Shown here: piece by piece, positions 1 to 5,202 of the stretch
How the letters are laid out: each line of letters opens with the position of its first letter
Position numbering within the stretch: position 1 is the first letter of the stretch
Origin: Pseudomonadota bacterium
GTDB taxonomy: Bacteria > Pseudomonadota > Gammaproteobacteria > Steroidobacterales > Steroidobacteraceae
Assembly (NCBI GenBank): GCA_021820785.1
Contig: JAKADE010000248.1
Location: forward strand, 1-5,202
Length of the DNA: 5,202 bases
Reading direction: 5' to 3'
Notes under the pieces: model-generated
Told to the model about the DNA's origin: nothing
The model's database searches: none
What the model saw: only the letters and a program-made list of their open reading frames with translations
Position numbers and translations under genes: made by a program

Positions 1-1
1 T

Positions 2-1072
2 CCGGCCCCGGCTCCTGTTGCCGCGCCTGCACCCGCACCTGCGCCGGCCCCTGCAGCCGCACCCGCACCCGCACCCGCACCTGCGCCTGCGCCTGCGCCT
101 GCGCCGGCCGCCGCGCCCGGCGGACCCGCAGGTCTGCCCCCCATCAACGAGCCGGGTTTCTCGCGCGCGTACGCGGGCCCGAGCGTCCGCAAGTTCGCAC
201 GTGAGCTCGGCGTCGATCTGACACGCGTCAAGGGGAGCGGCCTCAAGGGACGCATCACCCACGAAGACGTCAAAGCGTTCGTCAAAGGCGCATTGACGGG
301 CTCGGGCGCAGGCACAGGCGGTGGAGGCGCATTGCCGGCCGTGCCGGCGGTGGATTTCGCAGCCTTCGGTCCGGTCGAAACCCAGCCGCTCTCGCGCATC
401 CAGCGCATCTCCGGGCCGCGGCTGCATGCCAGCTGGGTCAACGTGCCGCACGTGACCCAGTTCGACGAAGCGGACATCACCGAACTCGAGGCGCTGCGTA
501 CGACGCTCAAGGACGGCGCGGCGGAGCAGGGCATCAAACTCACGCCGCTCGCGTTCATCGTGCGCGCTTGCGTCAAGGCGCTGCAGGCATTCCCGACGTT
601 CAACGCGTCTTTGGATGCGTCCGGGGCGAACCTGGTGCTGAAGAAGTACGTGAACATCGGCTTTGCGGCTGATACACCGAACGGCCTGATGGTGCCGGTG
701 CTGCACGGGGCGGACCACAAGGACATCTACGAGGTGGCGCGGCAGCTCGGGGAGCTCTCCGCGGCGGCACGCGCCGGCAAGCTCTCGGCGCAGCAGATGC
801 AGGGCGGCTGTTTCACGATTTCGAGTCTCGGGGGCATCGGCGGCACCGCCTTCACCCCGATCATCAACGCCCCCGAGGTCGCCATCCTCGGCGTGTCGCG
901 TTCGGCCCATAAGCCCGTGTACCGCGACGGGCAGTTCGTGCCGCGTCTGATGCTGCCGCTGTCGCTGTCATACGATCACCGAGTCATTGATGGGGCGGCC
1001 GCGGCGCGCTTCACGACCTTCCTGGCCGAGACACTGGCCAACCCGCGTGCACTGATCGAGGCCGTGCCGTGA
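2..1072 (+). CDS. aceF: Pyruvate dehydrogenase E2, dihydrolipoamide acetyltransferase (5'-truncated)
   Basis: This is the core subunit of the cytoplasmic pyruvate dehydrogenase complex, which moves the acetyl group from lipoamide to CoA. The reading frame is open from the left edge, so the start and the N-terminal lipoyl domain(s) lie outside. Visible in order: an Ala-Pro linker (bases 22-107), a peripheral subunit-binding domain that docks E1/E3 (about 173-290, AGPSVRKFAREL then GSGLKGRITHEDV), a short second linker, and the catalytic domain (about 386-1069). The catalytic domain carries VPHVTQFDEADITELEA, FTISSLGGIGGTAFTPI and the active-site motif DHRVIDG at 974-994 (His codon 977-979). 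These motifs match long-type AceF better than the 2-oxoglutarate E2 (SucB). The stop TGA (1070-1072) overlaps the lpd start. A TTG at 293 could open a shorter frame, but it falls after the binding domain and is not a credible start. Function is secure; the number of lipoyl domains cannot be known from here. Confidence 0.96.
   Translation, partial: PAPAPVAAPAPAPAPAPAAAPAPAPAPAPAPAPAPAAAPGGPAGLPPINEPGFSRAYAGPSVRKFARELGVDLTRVKGSGLKGRITHEDVKAFVKGALTGSGAGTGGGGALPAVPAVDFAAFGPVETQPLSRIQRISGPRLHASWVNVPHVTQFDEADITELEALRTTLKDGAAEQGIKLTPLAFIVRACVKALQAFPTFNASLDASGANLVLKKYVNIGFAADTPNGLMVPVLHGADHKDIYEVARQLGELSAAARAGKLSAQQMQGGCFTISSLGGIGGTAFTPIINAPEVAILGVSRSAHKPVYRDGQFVPRLMLPLSLSYDHRVIDGAAAARFTTFLAETLANPRALIEAVP
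22..107 (+). repeat. Hexanucleotide-type repeat coding the Ala-Pro linker of AceF
   Basis: Imperfect tandem units of GCACCC, GCACCT and GCGCCT code alternating Ala and Pro. Such Ala-Pro segments are the flexible swinging linkers of E2 proteins. Unit gain or loss would stay in frame. A 22-bp stretch (60-81) is identical to 1361-1382 in lpd. Confidence 0.8.
1058..1061 (+). promoter_or_regulatory. Ribosome binding site of lpd
   Basis: GAGG lies inside the last codons of aceF, 7 nt before the GTG at 1069. This spacing supports GTG-1069 over the in-frame GTG at 1078, and it fits translation coupled to aceF. Confidence 0.6.
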
Positions 1073-2847
1073 GCTCGGTGGAATTGACGGTTCCGGACCT
1101 CGGTAACTTCAACGAGGTGTCCGTCGTCGAGGTGCTGGTCAAGGCCGGTGAACGCATCGAGGTCGACACACCGCTGTTGACGCTCGAGACGGACAAGGCC
1201 TCGATGGACGTGCCGTCGACGGCTGCCGGCGTGATCGGCGAAGTGCTGGTCAAAGCCGGCGACAAGGTCTCCAAGGGCACGCCGATCCTGCGTCTGCAGG
1301 CGGCTGCTCCGGCGCCGAGCGCGCCCGCTGCGGCTGCGCCCGCGCCCGCGCCCGCACCGACACCCGCACCCGCACCCGCACCCGCGGGCGCTGCGCCGAC
1401 GAGTTCCGCATCGGGTGCGCGAGGGGCCGAGAGCGGCTTCGACCGCTCGACGCAACTGCTCGTGCTCGGTTCCGGCCCCGGCGGCTACACGGCCGCATTC
1501 CGCGCGGCGGACCTGGGGCTGAAGGTGACGCTGGTCGAACGCTGGAACACCCTCGGCGGGGTCTGCCTGAATGTCGGCTGCATTCCGTCGAAGGCATTGC
1601 TGCACGCGGCCAAGGTGATCGAGGAGACCGCCGAGATGGCGGCGCACGGCATTTCGTTCGGCGCCCCGAAAATTGACCGGGCGAAGCTGCGCGAGTGGAA
1701 GAACTCCGTCGTGAAGAAGCTCACCGGCGGACTGACGATGCTCGCCAAGCAGCGCAAGGTCGAGGTGGTGCAGGGCGTCGGCACGTTTCTCGGACCGAAT
1801 GTCATCGAAGTGCGCGGTGAGCACGGCACGGAGCGCATCCGGTTCGAGCAATGCATCATCGCAGCCGGGTCCGAGTCGGTGCGGCTGCCGGGGCTGCCCG
1901 ACGATCCGCGCCTGATCGATTCCACCGGCGCGCTCGAGATCGAGCCCTTCCAGGGACCGATGCTGGTGATCGGCGGGGGCATCATCGGCCTGGAGATGTC
2001 CTGCGTGTATCAGGCGCTCGGCACCCGCGTGAGCGTCGTCGAACTGACCCCGCAGTTGATCCCCGGCTGTGATCCGGATCTGGTGCGGCCGCTCGAGAAA
2101 CGCATCCGCGCCCGCTACGAGCAGGTTCTGCTCGGCACCAAGGTGACGCGCGTCGAGGCGCTCAAAGAGGGTCTGCGCGTGACATTCGAGGGCGACAAGG
2201 CCCCCGAGCCGTCGCTCTACGACCGGGTCCTGGTGGCCGTCGGACGGTCCCCGAACGGTAAGCGCATCGGAGCGCAGGCCGCCGGCGTCAACGTCTCGGA
2301 CCGTGGCTTCATTGCGGTCGACAAGCAGATGCGCACCAACGTGCCGCACATCTTCGCAATCGGCGACATCGTCGGTCAGCCCATGCTCGCGCACAAGGCG
2401 ACACACGAGGCGAAGGTCGCGGCCGAAGTCGCGGCCGGCCACAAGAGCGCATTCGATGCACGTGTCATCCCATCAGTGGCGTACACCGATCCGGAGATTG
2501 CGTGGGTGGGCATTACCGAGCTCGATGCCAAGGCCCGCGGCGTGAAGATCGAGAAGGCGGTGTTTCCGTGGGCGGCAAGCGGCCGTTCGCTGTCCATCGG
2601 CCGCGACGAGGGGTTCACCAAGCTGCTGTTCGATCCGGACACCCGCCGGGTGCTCGGCGGCGGCATTGTCGGGACCAACGCCGGGGAGCTGATCAGCGAG
2701 GTGGCGCTCGCGATCGAGATGGGCTGCGATGCGGCCGACGTCGGGCTCACCGTCCATCCGCACCCGACGCTCTCGGAGACGGTCGGCGCGGCGGCGGAGG
2801 CCTTCGAAGGCACGCTGACCGATTTATATCTCCCGAAGAAAAGCTGA
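1069..2847 (+). CDS. lpd: Dihydrolipoamide dehydrogenase (E3) with N-terminal lipoyl domain
   Basis: This flavoprotein reoxidises dihydrolipoamide of the pyruvate dehydrogenase complex using FAD and NAD+. It is 592 aa, longer than the roughly 470 aa of plain E3, because a lipoyl domain (residues 2-77, lipoyl-lysine K43 in ETDKASMDVP) and an Ala-Pro linker (about 78-123) precede the enzyme. The E3 part has the FAD Rossmann motif GSGPGG (134-139), the redox disulfide C166/C171 in GGVCLNVGCIPSK, the NAD-binding GGGIIG (302-307), a second FAD motif ending in IFAIGDI, and the C-terminal HPTLSE with the catalytic pair H565/E570. All key residues are present. The same architecture is known from Neisseria P64k and several beta- and gammaproteobacteria. 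The GTG start overlaps the aceF stop by 4 bp, so the two are very likely cotranscribed and translationally coupled. It is the last gene of the operon, facing paaK tail to tail. Confidence 0.97.
   Translation: MSSVELTVPDLGNFNEVSVVEVLVKAGERIEVDTPLLTLETDKASMDVPSTAAGVIGEVLVKAGDKVSKGTPILRLQAAAPAPSAPAAAAPAPAPAPTPAPAPAPAGAAPTSSASGARGAESGFDRSTQLLVLGSGPGGYTAAFRAADLGLKVTLVERWNTLGGVCLNVGCIPSKALLHAAKVIEETAEMAAHGISFGAPKIDRAKLREWKNSVVKKLTGGLTMLAKQRKVEVVQGVGTFLGPNVIEVRGEHGTERIRFEQCIIAAGSESVRLPGLPDDPRLIDSTGALEIEPFQGPMLVIGGGIIGLEMSCVYQALGTRVSVVELTPQLIPGCDPDLVRPLEKRIRARYEQVLLGTKVTRVEALKEGLRVTFEGDKAPEPSLYDRVLVAVGRSPNGKRIGAQAAGVNVSDRGFIAVDKQMRTNVPHIFAIGDIVGQPMLAHKATHEAKVAAEVAAGHKSAFDARVIPSVAYTDPEIAWVGITELDAKARGVKIEKAVFPWAASGRSLSIGRDEGFTKLLFDPDTRRVLGGGIVGTNAGELISEVALAIEMGCDAADVGLTVHPHPTLSETVGAAAEAFEGTLTDLYLPKKS
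1336..1386 (+). repeat. Ala-Pro linker repeat in lpd
   Basis: Tandem GCGCCC then CACCCG-type units code alternating Ala/Pro (residues 90-106), broken once by a Thr. It joins the lipoyl domain to the E3 body. Bases 1361-1382 are identical to 60-81 in the aceF linker, which could allow slippage or recombination between the two genes. Confidence 0.75.
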
Positions 2848-2857
2848 GGGCGTTTCG

Positions 2858-2893
2858 GGCGAGCCGCGGCCGCTCAGCGCGCCGCGGCTCGCC
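2858..2893. terminator. Inverted repeat between convergent lpd and paaK, likely bidirectional terminator
   Basis: Perfect 13-bp arms GGCGAGCCGCGGC (2858-2870) and GCCGCGGCTCGCC (2881-2893) enclose a 10-nt loop. The repeat starts 10 bp after the lpd stop and contains the paaK stop (2874-2876) plus its last codons. There is no T-run on either side, so it is not a textbook intrinsic terminator. Position between convergent genes is the main argument. It may instead block 3' exonuclease decay of the mRNAs. Confidence 0.6.
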
Positions 2894-4193
2894 GCTCGAT
2901 CAGCCGGGTCGACTTGCCCGGGGCTCGCTCTATGGTCCCTGCCCGGTGCACCACCACGGTGACGCTGACGCCGATGAATGTCTTGATCTCGTGCATCAGG
3001 TCCTCGGCGGCGGCGCGCAGCTGCGCGTCGCTCTGGTACTGGCGCGAGAGCGTCTCGGCATGCACCGTGAGGTCATCGAGAGGCCCGCGGCGGGTGATCT
3101 CCAGCTTGTAGTGCGGCGAGAAGCCGCCCGAGCGCGCGAGCAGCGCATCGATCTGGGACGGGAACACGTTGACCCCGTGAATGACCAGCATGTCGTCGGT
3201 GCGGCCGCTCACCCGATCGATGCGCCGCATCGGACCGTGTTGCGGGGGCAGCAGCCGCGTCAGATCGTGCGTGCGGTAGCGGATCACCGGCAGCGCCTCC
3301 TTGGTGAGCGAGGTGAGCACGAGTTCGCCCTGCTCGCCGTCCGGCAGCACCTGCCCGGTGTTGGGATCGATCACTTCGGGGTACACGTGATCTTCCCACA
3401 GCGTCAATCCGAGCGATCCGCCCGCGACTTCGCACGCCACCCCCGGCCCCATGACTTCGGCGAGCCCGTACAGATCGAACGCTTCGAGCCCTAGCCGCAG
3501 CTGCAACGCCGCGCGGGTCGCCTCGCTCCAGGGCTCGGCGCCGAAGATGCCGATGCGCAGCGAACTCTCGTGCGGATCGAGCCCGCGTGCCTCGAAGGCG
3601 TCGGCGAGATTGAGGGCGTAGGAGGGCGTCGCCATGAGGATGTCGGGCCGGAAATCCTCCATCAGCTCGATTTGCCAGGCGCTGCGGCCGCTCGAAACCG
3701 GGATCACGGTGCAGCCCAGATGCTCGGCGCCCGCGTGCGAGCCGAGTCCTCCGGTGAACAGGCCGTAGTCGTAGGCGATGTGCACGATGTCCCCGGTGCG
3801 CGCCCCGGCGGCCCGGATGCACCGGCCCATCAGTCTCGCCCAGATCTCGATGTCCTGTGCGGTGTAGCCGACGACGGTGGGTTTGCCGCTGGTGCCGCTC
3901 GAGGTATGGATGCGCACGATCTGGTCGCGCGGCACGGCGAACAGTCCGAAGGGGTAGTTGGCACGGAAGTCCTGTTTGGTCAGGAACGGGAAGCGCGCCA
4001 GATCTTCCAGTGTGCGCAGATCTTCCGGGCCCACGCCGTGTTCGGCGAAGCGCCGCTGGTAGTGCAGCACGTTCTCGCAGGCATGCCGAATGCTGTGGCG
4101 CAGCCGCTCGAGCTGCACCTGCCGGAGCTCATCGAGACTCAGCCGGTCAGGCGAATCCTCTCCGGTCGAGCTCTCCGCGCCGCTCAAACCCAT
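2874..4193 (-). CDS. paaK: Phenylacetate-CoA ligase
   Basis: This AMP-forming enzyme activates phenylacetate (or a related aryl acid) with ATP and CoA to the CoA thioester, the entry step of the phenylacetate pathway, in the cytoplasm. The protein is 439 aa, normal for PaaK. Visible motifs: P-loop SSGTSGKPT (98-106), aryl-pocket-type segment YDYGLFTGGLGSH (141-153), DLYGLAEVMGPGV (240-252), RYRTHDL (305-311, ribose-binding D310), hinge region GRTDDMLVIHGVNVFP (330-345), and the C-terminal adenylation lysine K427 in APGKSTR. The ATG at 4193 is chosen because it follows AGAGGA at 7-nt spacing and gives the family length. The frame stays open upstream to 4679, but that part has no PaaK character. 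No paa neighbours are visible, so the gene may serve a different aryl acid or work with a distant paa cluster. Substrate is inferred from the family. Position 339 is His where I recall Arg in typical PaaK. Confidence 0.93.
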   Translation of the reverse strand: MGLSGAESSTGEDSPDRLSLDELRQVQLERLRHSIRHACENVLHYQRRFAEHGVGPEDLRTLEDLARFPFLTKQDFRANYPFGLFAVPRDQIVRIHTSSGTSGKPTVVGYTAQDIEIWARLMGRCIRAAGARTGDIVHIAYDYGLFTGGLGSHAGAEHLGCTVIPVSSGRSAWQIELMEDFRPDILMATPSYALNLADAFEARGLDPHESSLRIGIFGAEPWSEATRAALQLRLGLEAFDLYGLAEVMGPGVACEVAGGSLGLTLWEDHVYPEVIDPNTGQVLPDGEQGELVLTSLTKEALPVIRYRTHDLTRLLPPQHGPMRRIDRVSGRTDDMLVIHGVNVFPSQIDALLARSGGFSPHYKLEITRRGPLDDLTVHAETLSRQYQSDAQLRAAAEDLMHEIKTFIGVSVTVVVHRAGTIERAPGKSTRLIERRAAAR

Positions 4194-4199
4194 GTGCGG

Positions 4200-4205
4200 T
4201 CCTCT
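4200..4205 (-). promoter_or_regulatory. Ribosome binding site of paaK
   Basis: Read on the minus strand, AGAGGA ends 6 nt before the ATG at 4193 (7 nt from AGAGG). It is a good Shine-Dalgarno match and fixes the start well inside the longer open frame. Confidence 0.7.
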
Positions 4206-4222
4206 GTGCGCGACCGGGACCC

Positions 4223-4231
4223 AGTGTAGCA
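4223..4231 (-). promoter_or_regulatory. Possible extended -10 promoter for paaK
   Basis: The minus strand reads TGC-TACACT, an extended -10 type element (4 of 6 to TATAAT plus the TGn). It would start a leader of about 20 nt before the paaK ATG, leaving room for the ribosome binding site. The best -35 at 18-bp spacing (CTGCCC) is weak. The call rests on sequence resemblance only. Confidence 0.3.
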
Positions 4232-4283
4232 GTAGCGTAGCCGCAGGGGCAGCCGGGGCGGAGGGTGCCGCCATGGACAGGCC

Positions 4284-4323
4284 CCCTGCCCGTGCGGCCT
4301 TGCGCACGACCGCACGGGCAGGG
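4284..4323. terminator. Perfect 14-bp inverted repeat between the DUF1841 gene and paaK
   Basis: Arms CCCTGCCCGTGCGG (4284-4297) and CCGCACGGGCAGGG (4310-4323) surround a 12-nt loop. The repeat lies about 117 bp after the DUF1841 stop and 90 bp before paaK in the direction of transcription. It could end the nth-DUF1841 transcript, attenuate read-through into paaK, or be a protein-binding site. No T-run follows the stem on either strand, so the terminator role is tentative. The rest of the 4194-4440 gap shows no plausible gene or RNA. Confidence 0.5.
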
Positions 4324-4440
4324 AGCGGCCCAGAAGCGTCGCCACAGGCATTGGGGTTGAATGGAAAGACCTGTGCGCACGCGACCGGCGGAATGCTTCG
4401 CAGCCTTCTGGCGGGTGCTCGAGGCGCGCGGCGCGAGCCG

Positions 4441-4869
4441 CTACAGCAGGCGCAGCCGCTCGAGGTAGCGCTGCTCGTCGGGCATGCGTCCGGCGCGCTG
4501 CGCGTCCCAGAGCGTCTCGGCGAGCCGCTCGAGCATGGCGTGCTCGGCGGCATGGGCGTCCCCGAACCGGGCCGTGAGGTCGCGGTGGACCGCAGCGATG
4601 CCCGCGGGCCGATCGGTCGCGACCTGCTCGCGCACCGCCAGGTGCAGGCCGAGATGCAGGAAGGGATTTTCGCGGCCACCCTCGGGAGTGAACTCCGCCC
4701 CGAGCGCCTCGGGGGACTCCAGCAGCGGGACGTATTCGGGGTGTTCGGCGATCAGCGCGGCAATCTGCGCCTCGAGCGGCTCGAGCGGCTGCTGGGCGCG
4801 GTACTTGCGCCACGCCGAGAGATACATCTGGCGCAGCTGTTCGCGGCTCTGCTGGGCGAATACGGGCAT
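4441..4869 (-). CDS. DUF1841 family protein, function unknown
   Basis: The product is 142 aa with no signal peptide or membrane segment, so it is probably cytoplasmic and mainly helical. It matches what I recall of DUF1841: an N-terminal segment with W20-R-K, PLEPLEAQI, HPEY (43-46), GRENPFLHLGLHLAVREQ (65-82), and HAAEH (106-110) followed by LAETLWDAQR. The pattern H72-x3-H76-x4-E81 with H106-x3-H110 suggests, but does not prove, a metal or ligand site across two helices. The ATG at 4869 lies 5 bp after the nth stop, so the genes are probably cotranscribed. There is no strong ribosome binding site before it, which fits coupling to nth translation. The frame continues upstream in another frame of nth, but the family's N-terminus starts at this Met. 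No biochemical role is known to me; the nth neighbourhood does not by itself show a repair role. Confidence 0.85.
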   Translation of the reverse strand: MPVFAQQSREQLRQMYLSAWRKYRAQQPLEPLEAQIAALIAEHPEYVPLLESPEALGAEFTPEGGRENPFLHLGLHLAVREQVATDRPAGIAAVHRDLTARFGDAHAAEHAMLERLAETLWDAQRAGRMPDEQRYLERLRLL

Positions 4870-4874
4870 GGTGC

Positions 4875-5202
4875 TCAGGCGGTGCTGCGGCGCCGCGCGG
4901 CCCGCGTGCCCGCGCGGCGGGCCGCCGGCGCCGCAGCGCCCTTGTGCGGATACTCGCACAGATCGGCCAGGATGCACGTGGCGCACTGCGGGGCGCGTGC
5001 GGTGCACACGTAGCGTCCGTGCAGCAGCAGCCAATGGTGCGCGTCGTACTTGAACGCTTCCGGGGTATTGCGCCTGAGCGCCTGCTCGACTGCGAGCGGC
5101 GTGCGCCCCGGGGCGAGCCCGGTGCGGTTGGCGACCCGGAAGATGTGCGTGTCCACCGCGATCTCGGCCTCGCCGAACACGATGTTCAGGATGATGTTCG
5201 CG
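4875..5202 (-). CDS. nth: Endonuclease III (5'-truncated)
   Basis: This DNA glycosylase with AP-lyase activity removes oxidised pyrimidines in base excision repair. About 108 codons of the C-terminal half are visible; the start and the catalytic Lys in the helix-hairpin-helix lie past the right edge. Visible: ILNIVFGE, then IAVDTHIFRVANRTGLAPG with the catalytic Asp (E. coli D138 equivalent), HHWLLLHGRYVC, and the [4Fe-4S] ligand pattern C-x6-C-x2-C-x5-C ending in LCEYP. Identity as Nth rather than MutY is supported by VDTHIFRV and the cluster spacing. After the last Cys there is a tail of about 26 residues rich in Ala and Arg (RRAGTRAARRR); E. coli Nth has only about eight. The apparent GTG start at 5180 is internal, since homology continues upstream. 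The TGA stop at 4875-4877 is followed closely by the DUF1841 gene. Confidence 0.94.
   Translation of the reverse strand, partial: ANIILNIVFGEAEIAVDTHIFRVANRTGLAPGRTPLAVEQALRRNTPEAFKYDAHHWLLLHGRYVCTARAPQCATCILADLCEYPHKGAAAPAARRAGTRAARRRSTA

Noticed and set aside
18..221. Small 67-codon open frame with His-Pro-Leu-Arg repeats
   Set aside because: It is the aceF Ala-Pro linker read in another frame.
1078..1080. Alternative GTG start for lpd
   Set aside because: It sits 16 nt from the GAGG, and GTG-1069 with the 4-bp overlap and 7-nt spacing fits better. The protein differs by three residues only.
976..2442. Long open frame (488 codons) on the minus strand
   Set aside because: It lies antisense to aceF/lpd, whose domains are unmistakable. 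Its translation is rich in Arg, Asp, His and Ala with no domain pattern, as expected from GC-rich codon bias.
2502..3494. 330-codon open frame on the plus strand
   Set aside because: It starts inside lpd in another frame and runs antisense through paaK; no domain pattern is visible.
4417..4438. Short hairpin GCTCG/CGAGC just after the DUF1841 stop
   Set aside because: Only 5 bp pair cleanly and the rest is bulged; too weak beside the 14-bp repeat at 4284-4323.
4194..4679. N-terminal extension of paaK to 601 aa
   Set aside because: The added part is Pro/Ala/Arg-rich, overlaps the DUF1841 gene and the inverted repeat, and is not part of PaaK. A good ribosome binding site precedes the ATG at 4193.
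4457..4790. Recurring CCGCTCGAG / CTCGAGCGG motif
   Set aside because: It codes Leu-Glu-Arg/Pro in preferred GC-rich codons in several genes; codon bias explains it.
4090..5013. 307-codon open frame on the plus strand
   Set aside because: It is antisense to paaK, DUF1841 and nth and crosses the intergenic gap. Its composition is low complexity and no family is recognisable.

Overview
The window is GC-rich (I estimate high 60s percent from reading, not computed) and consists of tightly packed bacterial core-metabolism genes. Long-type AceF, an E3 with its own N-terminal lipoyl domain, and nth next to a DUF1841 gene together suggest a gamma- or betaproteobacterium. This placement is inference from gene content, not from a marker gene.

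Left part, plus strand (1-2847): the 3' part of aceF (pyruvate dehydrogenase E2: Ala-Pro linker, E1/E3-binding domain, catalytic acyltransferase domain) is followed by lpd (E3 with a fused lipoyl domain). The two overlap by 4 bp (GTGA), the usual sign of translational coupling. They are the distal genes of an aceE-aceF-lpd operon whose start lies left of the window. E2 passes the acetyl group from its lipoyl arm to CoA, and E3 reoxidises the dihydrolipoamide with FAD and NAD+.

Middle (2848-4193, minus strand): a complete phenylacetate-CoA ligase gene (paaK) converges on lpd with only 26 bp between the stop codons. A perfect 13-bp inverted repeat spans this junction and reaches into the last codons of paaK. 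It is the best candidate for a shared bidirectional terminator. No other phenylacetate-pathway gene is visible here.

The 247-bp gap 4194-4440 holds the paaK ribosome binding site, a possible extended -10 promoter for paaK, and a perfect 14-bp inverted repeat with a 12-nt loop. The repeat probably separates paaK from the upstream transcription unit or regulates it.

Right part (4441-5202, minus strand): a DUF1841 protein of unknown function lies 5 bp downstream of the 3' part of nth (endonuclease III, base excision repair). The nth gene runs off the right edge. The two look like one operon.

No RNA gene, mobile element, CRISPR array or clearly new multi-gene system is visible. The less explained items are the two long inverted repeats, the histidine-rich pattern in the DUF1841 protein, and the near-identical Ala-Pro repeat tracts in aceF and lpd.
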